From: Planococcus citri
Taxonomy: Eukaryota; Arthropoda; Insecta; Hemiptera; Pseudococcidae
DNA length: 64,000 nucleotides
Assembly (NCBI RefSeq): GCF_950023065.1
Contig: NC_088677.1
Coordinates: 72,813,469 to 72,877,468 of the forward strand
Direction of reading: 5' to 3'
Shown here: positions 1 through 11,093 of the stretch, piece by piece
Position numbering within the stretch: position 1 is the first letter of the stretch
Layout: every line of letters starts with the position of its first letter
Translations under genes and position numbers: made by a program
Notes under the pieces: generated by a model
Told to the model about the DNA's origin: nothing
What the model saw: only the letters and a program-made list of their open reading frames with translations
The model's database searches: none

Positions 1-540
1 ATGAAAAGTGTATACCATACTACCAAAATTATTCGCAAAAGTAGATTTTAACCCCAATAAAAATGCATTTTCAAATCTCAAAAACAAAAAAATAAATTGT
101 AAGAAATATTAAAAAATGTACCTACCTATTGAAAATCAATAATATTGAAATAGGTAATTATTACTTATTAATCACCTCTACGTCCAAGAAATTGAAAAAA
201 ATTACATTGGCGTTGTTAGGACACCCCTATATTCAACTCTGAAGAAAAATTTTAGCATGAAAAAATGCATAAGATGGATCGTCTATGAGCTTAGCATGTA
301 GAAAAAGGTACAAATATTCATTAGAAAGCTGATGAACTTGTCAAAAATATTTTTTTCTTCATCTATTTTCAAAATTAAATTTTTGATATTTGCACCACAC
401 CACCAATGAAAAATTTTGAATGCAAAATTTTTGGATTTCCACTTTGAAAATCACAACAAGATTTCGCTGGTCACGTTGTTCCAGTATGTGTTATAGCCCG
501 GTATGACTTTTAGTTTTAGAGATATTAGCTGTTGGTGTTA
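1..540. other. AT-rich non-coding stretch
   Basis: No open frame of useful length and no recognisable RNA gene. The first exon of gene A may lie here or further upstream, but I could not find a convincing donor site for it. Confidence 0.5.
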
Positions 541-548
541 TTGGGCAG

Positions 549-760
549 TCCCTCGGTGGCGTAGTAGGTAGAGCCGCGGACCTCCGTTCACGAGGTACCC
601 GGTTCAAACCCAGCTACAGAGGCAAGCTTGTGCGTGTAATTAGAAAAATCTTTCGTGCAATTATCAACATTACACGCCAAGTACCGTGGGACTACCAGTT
701 TAGCCGAGCTAACAGATAATGCAACGCCATCTGTTAGCAGAATCAAAAAGCTGAAACTGG
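549..760 (+). mobile_element. tRNA-derived SINE-like element (head)
   Basis: The sequence holds a good RNA polymerase III box A (TGGCGTAGTAGGT at 557-569) and box B (GGTTCAAACCC at 601-611), 44 bp apart start to start, which is right for a tRNA promoter. A complete cloverleaf is not evident and unrelated sequence follows, as in tRNA-derived SINEs. The body may extend to about 1110, because 560-1100 is less AT-rich than its surroundings; the 3' end is not defined. The short open frames at 808-1110 on both strands fall in this body and are not supported as genes. Confidence 0.65.
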
Positions 761-1284
761 TTCAAGCGTCTATAGAGGTCAACACTGAGGAGCTCAGGGT
801 CTCTAAACTACCCGGCTAGTTCCAAGGTGCTTGTGTAGATGTCACTAGAAAGCAACGGGAAACTACTAGTGGAAGCTCGAAACAACATCGATTCCCTAGA
901 ATAATCGCAGTGGCAATAGGCATACGCCTCCACCCTGTTAGGGTACCACAAAAATGCGATTTCCAATGTCCTGTAAAGGATAAGGAACCACGACGACGAC
1001 GTTATTGGGCACCTGGCGTATTTAGGGCACGACCTGAGCAAAGCAAGGGCAAAAGCTTTTTTCAGAAAGAAAACAGTTTTTTCAGATGGATAGTGTACTT
1101 GTATGTATAAGAGACAATGTTAAATTTTCAGCATCTATACCGCTTGTTGTAGTTCTCATTATTTCCGCTATGTGGAGACTCTTGTCATACATGGTCCGAA
1201 TCGGGTGAAATATTAAAAAAAAAAACAACTGTAACAGTGTGCATAGCTTATTTTGTTAGACCTATTCTTACCAAAAGTTTAAAA

Positions 1285-1740
1285 GCAGAACATGATGTCA
1301 AAAGCACTATGGGATATTGAAAACACTATGTGAAACTGAATACTCAAAAGCACAATGGGATATTGAAATCACTACACAAAATTGAAAGCTCAAAAGCACT
1401 ATGCAATATCAAAAGCACTACACTTCAAAAGCACTATGCAAAAACAAATGCTCTAATGCACATCACTACACAAAACTAAAAGCTTGAAAGCACTACACAC
1501 AATATCGAAAGCACTAAGTATGTGAAACTGAATACTTGAAAGCACAACACAATATCAAAAGCACCAAGTACACCATATTGAAAGCTCAAAAGCACAACGC
1601 GATATCAAAAGCACTATACTACACTAAAAGCTCAAAATCACTACGCAAAAATGAAAACTCGAATGTACTCACTATGCAAAAATGAAAGCTCAAAAGCACA
1701 CAGCGATATTTCATACCAAAAGTAGCTACCTAATAGTGTG
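1285..1740. repeat. Degenerate tandem repeat of an AAAAGCACTA-type unit
   Basis: The phrases 'caaaagcactatg' and 'gatattgaaa', and variants such as 'actgaatactc', recur many times with a spacing of roughly 20-45 bases. The array is irregular and diverged. It is followed by a long A tract (1752-1774) and sits just upstream of gene A. Confidence 0.75.
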
Positions 1741-2014
1741 CATAGCACACTAAAAAAAAAAAAAAAAAAAAAAAACAAATCTTATGAATCATAATTTTAT
1801 CTTTTAAAAAAATGATTCAAATCACGTAATTTTTTTTCTAAATTGTGATTCTAAATTCGAATGGAATCATGATTTGAATTTGCTCCCAACTTAGTCTTCC
1901 ACATCGCTCATCTTCCTAAAAAATCTCATCAACTACCAATCAGAAAAGCAGCTATACCTACTAAATTACTTATTACCTATTATTATATTTTTCACAGGAA
2001 TAGAATCAATCACC

Positions 2015-2836
2015 ATGTCAGACGAAGAAAGATTCCAACTAATTGTTCATAGACGAGAAGACGCCTCTCCTGACCCGATCATATACGCAAACTTACTCAG
2101 TTCACTCCAAGAACAAAATTTCTCCGAGTTCATCGACACTCTAAAAACTAAGAAACCTGCATCTTTCAATGTGAATCACTCCTACCCAGATCCAGAAAAT
2201 GGCACATTGCTACACATCGCTTGTCGATCAAAAGGTAATTGGAGATTTGTAAAGATATTGATCCTATACGGCGCTCGAGTCGATGCAATAAATCAAATAT
2301 ATGGCACGGCTGCAATACACGAGGCAGTAAAAAGCAACGATATTTCAACTGTTGAAGTCCTGAGTCGAAATGAAATAAGGTCTTACGAGTGTAATCTGAA
2401 TATTTGTGATATATCAGCCTCGACCACTTCTTCCGAACGTTTAACTTACATTCGTCGGAGAGGAGCTGATATCAATATAAACGATATGAATTGCCGAACA
2501 CCGATCATGACAGCTGCTTACTTCGGCCATCTTCATATTTTGCCAACGTTATTCGAAAATAAAAACGTTTCGTTGAAGCCAGTAGCAGGAAAAACCATAC
2601 TGCATTCGTTGATCGATGGTGCGAGAGAAATAGGCGAAGCTACGGGGTCTTTACGAAAGAAATCAAGATACCATCAGTGTTTGGATTACATTCTGCAGAA
2701 AATACCAAATGAAAAATGGCACGAGTTGGTCAACAATCCGGATCACTTGTTGAGGTATGCGGCCAGGTTGCAAGATCAGCAGATTTTAAACAAATTGGCA
2801 CGAGTTTTTGGAATTGGTGTCGAAAATATCACCAAG
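2015..2836 (+). CDS. Ankyrin-module exon A1 of a painless-like TRPA gene (274 codons)
   Basis: This is the first coding exon of the array's first copy. A 3' splice site (ttcacag) ends at 1997 and the start codon follows at 2015. The protein opens with a short polar stretch, then a helical pair (LLSSLQEQNFSEFIDTL), the family signature around ENGTLLHIACRSKGN and further ankyrin repeats (IHEAV, TPIMTAAYFGHLHIL, LKPVAGKTILHSLIDG). There is no transmembrane segment. The frame stays open to 2911, but an intron fits better: donor AAG|GTTGGT at 2837 (weak) and acceptor TTTTCGCAG ending at 2935, both in phase 0, leading straight into a second ankyrin module. If unspliced, the product is 298 residues. 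The ankyrin family call is firm; membership of a longer channel gene is inference. Confidence 0.8.
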
Positions 2837-2935
2837 GTTGGTCATCCCTTCTTATTATCACTTACTTACTTGAATTCTACAATAAATTTATTCCAAAATT
2901 TTATTTTTTAATTCGTAAAATTGAATTTTTCGCAG
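2837..2935 (+). other. Predicted 99-bp phase-0 intron between modules A1 and A2
   Basis: It begins GTTGGT, which is a weak donor, and ends in a pyrimidine-rich TTTTCGCAG acceptor. It separates two paralogous ankyrin modules in the same reading phase. Read through without splicing, the upstream frame stops at 2911. Confidence 0.6.
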
Positions 2936-3724
2936 GATATAAAAAACCAAACAGAAAACAGCACCGCTGATAGTGAGACGATCCTTCGGACAAAACTTCT
3001 ACCACACTTGAAAGAAAAAAATATCACCGAATTTGAATCCACCCTGAAAACTAATCTTGAATCCATTGATATGAACCATTTTATGAGCGATCCAGAAAAC
3101 GGCACATTACTCGACATAGCCTGTCGTTCCAAAGGTAACCATGAATTTGTGAAAATTTTGATCGAGCATGGAGCTGAAATAAATAATATCAATAGAATAA
3201 GTGGCAAGGCCCCAATTCACAAGGTAATAGACAGCGACGACATCGATACTCTAAAAATCTTGATGCATACTACAACAAATGAGATAATCTGTGATCCAAA
3301 TCTGAACGATATATTTGGCCAAACACCTGTAATGAAAGCAGCCTACCTTGCTCGTGACGATATTCTATCAACATTGCTAAAAAATGAACACGTTTCATTG
3401 AAACCAGTTGCAAAAAAGACAATACTGCATATGGTTTTCGATGGATGGAAGGACATGAGCAGTAGAATGGGAACTATTTGTAAAGAAAACTTGTATTATA
3501 AATGTCTCGATTGCATTATAAAAGAGACAGAAGCGCGAGATGAACTGAAAACTTTGCTGATGCAATCCCATGTTTTGGAGTTGTTCGATGAATTACACGA
3601 TCTACGATTTGGACATATGATTTATAATGCCTGTGTCAAGTCAAAATATCCCATTCCACAAAGCTTGAAGCAGAAATATTTTCCTCAGATCCAGGTAAGA
3701 TTGATCGCTATTCTGCAGAATTAA
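2936..3724 (+). CDS. Ankyrin-module exon A2 (253 codons to the donor, 263 to the stop)
   Basis: A second copy of the ankyrin module, close to D1 and A1. It shows PENGTLLDIACRSKGNHEFVKILIEHGAEI, here split as PENGTLLDIACRSKG and NHEFVKILIEHG, then ISGKAPIHKV, TPVMKAAYLARDDIL and LKPVAKKTILHMVFDGW. It has no start codon of its own close to the acceptor, so it must be reached by splicing from A1 or by another route. A near-perfect donor, CAG|GTAAGA, lies at 3694/3695 in phase 0. Without splicing the frame stops ten codons later at 3724. Splicing in phase 0 to the acceptor at 7106 would join it to channel A3. No membrane segment. The end shown is the read-through stop; the spliced end would be 3694. 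Confidence 0.75.
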   Translation, partial: DIKNQTENSTADSETILRTKLLPHLKEKNITEFESTLKTNLESIDMNHFMSDPENGTLLDIACRSKGNHEFVKILIEHGAEINNINRISGKAPIHKVIDSDDIDTLKILMHTTTNEIICDPNLNDIFGQTPVMKAAYLARDDILSTLLKNEHVSLKPVAKKTILHMVFDGWKDMSSRMGTICKENLYYKCLDCIIKETEARDELKTLLMQSHVLELFDELHDLRFGHMIYNACVKSKYPIPQSLKQKYFPQIQVRLIAILQN

Positions 3725-6700
3725 TTATGTTGATACCTCCTCCACCTTGCTCTCAGTATATTTGGCAAGAATTACCCTTCAAAATTGTCTAAAATCTTAT
3801 TGTCCAGATCACATTATCCTATTATGCATAATTAGGTATAGGAAAATTTCTGGTCCAAATAGAGCTACAGCTGAAGAGCATGCAAAAATACTTCATCGAC
3901 CAAAATTCCAAGCGCTAGAGTTCATTTTTTGGAGGAATTTAGAAAAATCGAGGATCTCAGATAGATACCTAAAAATACATACAAATTTTACCGTAGTGAG
4001 CTATAAATTTGAATATTGATTCCTACCCCATCATTGACTTTTAATCTCTCCCATTTGCAACCGCTTAGAATTTTATTGAGAAATTTTTGAGCCTCCAGAG
4101 AATTGCTGAAATTCATTGGAACACTTTTTAGAGCACTTTTTAGAAAACTGAAATTTTTTATGGATCTGAAGACTTCCAAATTGGTTATAATTTTCACCAG
4201 ACGATTCAACAGATCAAAAAAAGGGCCCAGCGTTCTGATTTTATCAGATGAAATTTTGTATGCATCGCAAATACTCAAACATTTTCTGGAGGCTTCAGAA
4301 TTGCTCAAAACAGCTCGAAACCACTTCCATCCGAAAAAGGGAGGCAAAAATGTGATGCCATAATCAGGATACTTAATCAAATTTCTGCTTTCAAGCTCAA
4401 TTGTGTAAAATTTTGATGAATTTGATTTTTTGAAAATTTTTCAAAATTCGAAAAAAGAATGTTGACATTTGAATCTTATTATGGGGAATTTTTGCACGTT
4501 CCTTCGATTTAGTTTTGTTTGAACCCAAAATGTTTTTACCAGTTCAGATTTCTTGCTGGTACTAAAATAGGAACAGAGAATTTATTTTACTGAACAACAA
4601 TCTCCGATTTTTAAAAACGGTACATGAACCGGCAGCTGTAGGCCTAAGTTCCTATCCAATATGAAATATGCCCTTTTATTTTGACTTTTGGATTCTTCAA
4701 TGCAGCTGTTTTTCTCGGTCACTCATTCAGAGCTGCCCATACTAGCCAAACTACGTGTCTTCTCACGTGTGAATTGGGTTGCCGAAACTGAAACTTGAAG
4801 GGGCAACGTTAGGGCTAATTGTGTTATTTTTCAAGATTATGGAATTCTGAGAAATACTTACTTATTAGGTACAGATTTGAACCTAATTGCGCCATGTTGA
4901 AAAATTAAAAAATGACATAGGAAAGACCCTAAATTCAATTTTAGTCCATCTTTAGTATAGCAGAAGCCACAGCTAATTGAATGTTGATTCACAAAAATCC
5001 TACGTTCATATTTTTCTTGGTTTGAAAATTGTAGGACCTGTGATTGAAATTTTCAAAGCGGTCTAACGCCTTTAGTTTTAGATGCAGAGAAGAAAAGAGG
5101 AATTGAAAACTGTCGGCCATATTTTTCAATACTTAGTTGAAAATCTTGAGTATCAAAAAATTAATAAAATAGGCACTTCTCTTACAACTTTTTTTCATGA
5201 AAAAACGTCATTCAAGTTTGAAATATAATATGTATAAGTCAAAGAAAAAGTTACAAAAATTCTCAATTTTTGCTTTGAAATTCTCCCAAATGACTTCCTT
5301 TTTGAGAAAAAACTTCGCCACATGCCTCAAAACTTGATACTTCTGTTCAGAATTCTTGAAAATGAAATTTTAAAAAATCAAACAAAAGTATTGGAAATAA
5401 AAGTCTATGAAATTTTTTTGAAAATAACTAACTCTCTTCTAAAGAAAACCCTTCTTCATTTTTCCAAAAAAAAAAAAAATGAAAAATTTTCTTTCACTTA
5501 ATTTTTCCAATTTTTTCAAGAGGGAGGAGGCTCCATACATAAAGTGTAAAAATATCTGGAGGAGCAGGCGAAAGGATTATTCTTACTCGTAAGATGAGAA
5601 TCATCTAGAGGAATTTTAGAACAGAAATTTAAAATCGCTGAAAAAATTCACTGACTTTCTTATAATAGTGTTTTTGATTTTTTTTTCAGTTTTGCGTAAG
5701 GCTCTCTCTATAGGTACTTACATAGTGGACATTTCTTGGGGGACTAGGGGTTATTTTTCCTAGAAAAAAATGTCAAACTTTTGTTTTCAATTTCTCATGT
5801 TATTTTATCAAAAAACTGCTTCGTAAGAATTTTGACGAAAAAACATCACAACTTTTCGTCCATTCGCTAAAAATCGATACTCTATGACAATTTTGACAAA
5901 AAACAGGAATTTTTTGACAATTTTGGAAAAAAACGAGATTTCTTGGGAAATCTTGGCAAGAACAAGAATGTTTGGATAGTTCGGAAAAAATTGACCTTTT
6001 GTAACAATTACCAAAAGTGGATACTTTTTGACAATTTTGCCAAAAATTGACATTTCTCGACTATTTTGCAAAAAATCGACGTTTCTTATTTTTTATTTTA
6101 TTTTTTACAAGAATTGACACTTCTGACTCAAAATTGGCCCTTTTCAACAATTTTACCAAAAGTGGATACTTTTTGACAATTTTGCCAAAAATGGGCATTT
6201 CTCAACTATTTTGCAAAAAATCTACGTTTTTTATTTTTTATTTTTTTTTTTTACAAAAATTAACATTTTTTGACTTTGGAAAATTTGGCAACCAAAAAAC
6301 AGAACCTTATTTTAAGCAATTTTGGAAAAAAACTGGACTTTTGGTTGACCATTTTTAAATAAGAAGAGAGACTTTTCAAACAAATAAGTAAGGCGAAAAT
6401 CAATTCTTTTTTGGATGTTTGGGATGCAGAAGGGTGCAAAAAGCTATATAGGCTCAAAATCTACCAAATATAGAAGACTGAGGGGAAGGGAACTAAAATA
6501 TTCACGATGTAAAAAAATAATAATAAAAACCAACAACTCTGGAAAGTTGAAGCGAAAAAATATCACGAACATTTTCCGAAACCCAATCAAGACCATTCTA
6601 GGGCGAGAGAGGGAAGAGGGAGTGTTGTGTTTTTTTTTCAAAACCAAACCAAAATTTGAGAGTATATTTTCATTTTCAAAGTTTTATCTAAAAAAAAAAA

Positions 6701-7106
6701 ATAAACAAAAAGAAGAAAACGCACAATGCTGTATTGTTTAAGTGAAAATGATTCTCATTCACTTAGGTGCCTATCAAAAGCTTCTAAAATGAAATTTGAA
6801 GAGCCCTACCTCTCCCCTACATGAAAAATTTTGAAATGTTTTATTGATAAGTACTCATTTTTCATTATTTTGTTGTTAAAAATGCCACTAAAATGAGTCA
6901 GTTTTCTATTGACACATTCAAGAGTGCAGAATCAAAAAATACCTACCAATAAATGAATGATGAAAATAGACTTGAAATGAAAAAATGACCAAGGTTGTAA
7001 TCTAATTTTTCGATTTTTTATACTAAATAAAATTTCGATACCAGCGATAAAAAAAAAATAAATTCAAATTTCGTTCATTGATTTTCACCATTTTTGTTTT
7101 TCCCAG
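3725..7106. other. Long gap or intron (3695-7106 if A2 joins A3), repeat-rich
   Basis: No convincing gene. 4000-4400 contains a diverged copy of the dispersed repeat whose hallmark is 'ggagcctccag'. 5800-6360 is a low-complexity tandem repeat. The open frames here on both strands are short and biased towards Phe, Lys and Asn, and I treat them as chance. If A2 is spliced to A3, this is a 3412-bp intron. Confidence 0.6.
5870..6300. repeat. Tandemly duplicated low-complexity segment
   Basis: A segment reading 'gtggatactttttgacaattttgccaaaa...ctattttgcaaaaaatc' occurs at about 6015-6120 and again about 140 bp later at 6155-6260. Related, more diverged 'gacaattttg' units lie upstream from 5880. 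It yields misleading open frames on both strands. Confidence 0.75.
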
Positions 7107-9437
7107 CTGGTTGCAGATTCCCAGATGGAGTCCGAGAACCGTACTTTTAAAAAATACAAAACAAGACAACGAACACGTTCAGAAGGAAACCTGCAACCTT
7201 CTCCAATACAAATGAACCTATTATCCGCTTTGCAAGATAAAAATCTTCATCAGTTCGAAACACTTCTAAATCAAGATACTCGTCCCGACATAAATTACTT
7301 TTACGTCGAGCAAAAAGGAACACTGCTGGACGTAGCTTGTCAATCACACGGAAACAGTCAATTTGTAGACCTTTTGCTAAAACAAGATGTCATTGACATG
7401 AATTTAAAAAACACCATAACCGGTAAAGCTGCCATACACGAGGCAGTACAAAACTCAGACGCTGACACATTATTAATCTTATTAAAAAACGACAATTGCG
7501 ATATAAATCTGCCGGATGCGAAAGGATACACAGCTTTGGATCATGCAGCGATGCATAGAAAATACCAATTTATCGATTTCTTGTTCGATTATGGCGCAAA
7601 GAAGCCAAAAATCAAAAAAGATCTTCCTGTCAGGATAACCAGTGTGGTGGAAAAACAAAAAGCCTGCGCTAAGTACACTCCTATCATGAGAGCTGCCAGG
7701 TATGGTAATTTCGAGACTTTCAAGAAACTGTTGGAAGATCATAAAGTATCGACATTCGTAGTCGATGAAAAATCAGTAATTCACATGGTACTGGAAGGTA
7801 TCCTAGCTATGAAGTATATCAGCGAAGATTACGGATTAATGGAAAAACATTACCTGGCTGGAAAGAATGGATTCGATTGCGAAAAGGATGTTTTCGTTTT
7901 ACCCTTGAATTTTACTCTGGTTCCGGGTGAAAAACAAGACCATTATCGACTGCTCGAGTACATTTTGAAATCACCGATACGAAAAAAATGTCTGAATTTG
8001 GCAGATAAAGATGGAAATACACCTTTGCATTACGCAGTGGTCTGGGAAGACTCGCGGAGCACAATGGCTCTCTTGAAAGCTGGAGCTGATATGTGCATTC
8101 CAAACAAACATGGCGCTCGTGTTCTGCGTTTAATAGAAACCCAGCAACTGGAAGATTACCTCGACAGTTGTATTTCATCGAATAAATGCGGAACGAAGCA
8201 TGGCGAATATAAGATCACATTTGATTACTCGATGCTTGCTCATACTCAAATTGTCAATGAAGTTGAACCAATACTGATAATGGCCGATGAACCTAGATTC
8301 AGGCATTTTCTCAAGCAGCACCCATTGATAAGGAATTACCTTGACTTGAAATGGCTGCTGATAAGGAAACATTTCATCAGCAAATTCATTTTGTACCTGA
8401 TTTATTTCCTCGCACTTAATTTGTACATTTTAAGCAAATCTGTCTCATATTCATTCTTTGAAAGCAACATGGAAACTATTGACTTTCTATGGAAACCTTT
8501 CATTTCGCTTTTTTGCGCCATTTTCATAATCAAGGAGGCATTTCAAGCGTTCTCTAAACCGCTGGGAAACTGGCTCACTTGGTTTAAACTAGCCTTATTC
8601 GTATCAACTTGTGTCCTACTGTATGCACCCGAACATTCCCGAGAATTGGCAGCCGTAGTTATAATGGCTTCTTGGATAAACCTCCTGCTATTAATAGGTC
8701 GATATCCTTCATTTTCCACTCCCTTTGAAATGTTCAAAAAAGTCTCGTGCAATTTTATCAAATTTTTCCTCATTTATTCCATCATGATTTTAGCATTCGC
8801 CTTCTGTTTTCATATCCTGTTGAAAAATTCTAACGAATTTTCTCACGTTGCGAATGCAATTTTCAACACATTGGTCATGTCGAGCGGTCAAGTCGACTCG
8901 AAATCGATTTTATCCGGAAAAGGGAACGATGACATCGGTCACGTGCATGTGTTTTTTTTACTCTTCGTTTTCCTAATCACTGTTGTACTTCTCAACTTGT
9001 TGAACGGATTGGCGGTCGGTGATACTCAGAAGATTAGAAAGGACGCTGAAATCGTGGGAATTATTTCTCGTGTCAGATTCATCGAGCATATGGAAAGCAG
9101 AGCTAAACACGATCCGGATTTATGGAGGAAAATTGTTGCATTTTTATGTAATCTTCGTTCAAATGGGTATGCTCGTAAAAGACTACGCAAATCTACACGT
9201 GTTGACTTATCTTATCACTTGGTAAATTATCAAGTCGAAGTGTACCCGAATACTGGACGTTCGTCGCCTCTTTGGTATGAAATTGATCGGGAAATTGTCG
9301 AAGATGCTGTTAAGATTTTAAGTAAAACTAGAAATCAGTTGGATGACAGCGATTCTTTGGATGGAGAACATTACGATTTTACTTGGGTAACTTTACAGGG
9401 AAGTGAAATTGAACAGCACGAAATAAATAATGTATAG
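7107..9437 (+). CDS. TRPA-type channel A3, painless-like, full ankyrin plus channel domain
   Basis: The exon follows an acceptor (TTTTTCCCAG ending at 7106). ATG at 7125 would give 770 residues; the 18 nt before it are open in the same phase, so the exon can also be entered in phase 0 from A2. Numbered from that ATG, ankyrin repeats fill about 28-355 (KGTLLDVACQSHGN, ITGKAAIHEAV, YTPIMRAARYGN, GNTPLHYAV). The pre-channel motif EDYLDSCIS follows, then LDLKW before S1. Six hydrophobic segments: S1 about 420-438, S2 458-475, S3 486-502, S4 509-526, S5 543-566 and S6 608-634, with a pore loop (LVMSSGQVDSKSI) near 583-595. S6 ends in LLNLLNGLAVGDTQ, the TRPA-type gate. The role is a plasma-membrane cation channel, probably sensory (heat, chemical or mechanical) by family; the stimulus cannot be read here. 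A polyadenylation signal follows at 9520. Confidence 0.88.
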   Translation: MVADSQMESENRTFKKYKTRQRTRSEGNLQPSPIQMNLLSALQDKNLHQFETLLNQDTRPDINYFYVEQKGTLLDVACQSHGNSQFVDLLLKQDVIDMNLKNTITGKAAIHEAVQNSDADTLLILLKNDNCDINLPDAKGYTALDHAAMHRKYQFIDFLFDYGAKKPKIKKDLPVRITSVVEKQKACAKYTPIMRAARYGNFETFKKLLEDHKVSTFVVDEKSVIHMVLEGILAMKYISEDYGLMEKHYLAGKNGFDCEKDVFVLPLNFTLVPGEKQDHYRLLEYILKSPIRKKCLNLADKDGNTPLHYAVVWEDSRSTMALLKAGADMCIPNKHGARVLRLIETQQLEDYLDSCISSNKCGTKHGEYKITFDYSMLAHTQIVNEVEPILIMADEPRFRHFLKQHPLIRNYLDLKWLLIRKHFISKFILYLIYFLALNLYILSKSVSYSFFESNMETIDFLWKPFISLFCAIFIIKEAFQAFSKPLGNWLTWFKLALFVSTCVLLYAPEHSRELAAVVIMASWINLLLLIGRYPSFSTPFEMFKKVSCNFIKFFLIYSIMILAFAFCFHILLKNSNEFSHVANAIFNTLVMSSGQVDSKSILSGKGNDDIGHVHVFFLLFVFLITVVLLNLLNGLAVGDTQKIRKDAEIVGIISRVRFIEHMESRAKHDPDLWRKIVAFLCNLRSNGYARKRLRKSTRVDLSYHLVNYQVEVYPNTGRSSPLWYEIDREIVEDAVKILSKTRNQLDDSDSLDGEHYDFTWVTLQGSEIEQHEINNV

Positions 9438-9519
9438 GTAATCAATGATCGTTATCATTTTGAACAATAGAACTAAAAATCGAATAAGTAAAGAAATTAT
9501 GATTAAGAAGCATTTGCAA

Positions 9520-9525
9520 AATAAA
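9520..9525 (+). promoter_or_regulatory. Poly(A) signal AATAAA of channel A3
   Basis: A canonical AATAAA lies 83 bp after the stop codon of A3, a normal 3' UTR distance. Confidence 0.55.
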
Positions 9526-10560
9526 TTTTCCAAAAATTAAAAACGTAACTTTTCATACATATGTACCTACTTATTTCTAAAAACGAAACTAGTTGTTTAT
9601 TTCCCCTCAAGTCCAAAAAAGTTATGTATACCTACGTGCTACGTAGTCCTCACCAGCAGAAAAAAAATTCAAAACATCCAACTCATATGAAAAAAAAAAA
9701 AATACTTATTCAAAAAATGTTCCTTTTGACCTCCATTGGTCCTTGAAGCAAGTTTGGCCAACTTGTATATGTAGAACCCCCTCGGCCCCCACCTCCTCTA
9801 CATGAGAAAAAATGAAAAATTGAATACATCAAAGTTGATAAAAATTTTTAATTTCGTTAGGTCAGAACCTACCCTTCCCCTCTCCTCCTCCTACACCTCC
9901 TCATCCTCCTCCTTCTCAGGAAAAAACCTTTCACGGTCCCAAAAAATATAAGTCAGCGGAATTTTTTGAACATTTTTTAATTCTACTTGATTAAAAATTT
10001 TTTACACAGTGACTTTCTCAAGAAAAAATCCTCCCTAGATAAATATCCTCCCAAACAAACAATTTTCGATTTGTTTTCATTTTTTCCAACTTTGAAAAGC
10101 TTTATACAGGGAGGCCGGGAGGTACCATCCAAAGGAGTAGTTTTCTTGAAAAAGAGAGTTGTTCAAAGTAGATAATTATTTTGACCCAAAATGAGGAATT
10201 CTACGTAAACAAATTTTTACAAATTTCAATTTTTTCATTTTTTCTATTTTCTCAACTTTAGAAAACCTTGTTTGGGATACCTGGAGAGAGTTTTTCTTAG
10301 GCATGGGAGGAGGGGGGCACACGTTTTTTTTGGAGCTCAGGGAGCAGTTTTTCAGAGGATAAAATAAATGAAAATTTTCACATAGTTACCTGAATTTTTA
10401 TATTTTTTCCAATTTTAAGGAGCTTTATAATGTACAATTAATCCTCCATTGTTTGACGGATCAGGGAAGGTTTTTTTTTCATCCAAGAAAGACGATTATT
10501 TAGAAAAATGCTGATCCATACAAGGTGACCGAAATAGCTGGGAAACCAAGGAAGGATTTT
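9526..10560. other. Non-coding AT-rich gap
   Basis: No supported gene. Pyrimidine-rich stretches (9860-9920) and poly-A/T tracts dominate. Short open frames here are of low complexity. Confidence 0.5.
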
Positions 10561-10790
10561 ATTTTCAATGAGAAATTGCAAGTCTCGAAAGTCGCGAAAT
10601 TCGCATACACGCCGGCTTACCGGCTACCGGGAACAAGCTGGCTTCGTTCGACGACGATTAGCACAGACATCGAGCCTTCGTACCTCCTGTTTCGTTTCAC
10701 CGAACGCCACAAATCATCGCCACGCGCCACCGTGGCAACGAACCGACGAACGCTCGCGAAACGCAACTGTAAGCTCTATCGCAGTGTATT
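10560..10790. other. GC- and CpG-rich island
   Basis: Against an AT-rich background this stretch is conspicuously rich in C, G and CpG (for example ccacgcgccaccgtggcaac at 10720-10739). Overlapping open frames of 98 and 124 codons cross it, but neither has a recognisable domain and both run on into poly-A. It could be a promoter or first exon of an unrecognised gene, or part of a retroelement. Its nature is unresolved. Confidence 0.4.
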
Positions 10791-10810
10791 CGAAAAAAAA
10801 CAAAAAAAAA

Positions 10811-10890
10811 GAGAAAAATTTTTCGAGTCGAAATTTTTACAAGTCCAAATTTTTGAACTTATGAATTTTTCGACTCGAAAAATTTTTCTC
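10811..10890. repeat. Short inverted repeat (hairpin)
   Basis: Arms of about 27 bp (GAGAAAAATTTTTCGAGTCG at the left and its reverse complement ending at 10890) flank a 25-30 bp spacer. It abuts the CpG-rich island. Confidence 0.75.
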
Positions 10891-11093
10891 TTTTTTTGAA
10901 AATGTATGAGATATAGCTGCTGTGGTAATGGATTCAATGAATTCTAGATAGTAGATAATTGTTTGACATCCCATAAATTATCCTACGAATCTGTCAGATG
11001 GAGGGGAAAAGTAGGCTAGATTATGCCAGAAAAGAAAACAAAAAAGTATTTTGATTTCTCATCATGGTTCAATTTTGGCTCTTCCAGAGTGAC

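Noticed and set aside
2166..2348. Minus-strand frames across A1, A2, A3, B, C and D3
   Set aside because: They mirror strongly supported + strand coding exons and have no domain of their own.
5808..6741. Overlapping frames of 60-108 codons on both strands
   Set aside because: They fall in a low-complexity tandem repeat; composition is Phe/Lys-rich and no family is visible.
10525..10899. Two overlapping + strand frames of 124 and 98 codons
   Set aside because: Open in two frames at once because of base composition; no start context or domain. Recorded as a CpG-rich island instead.
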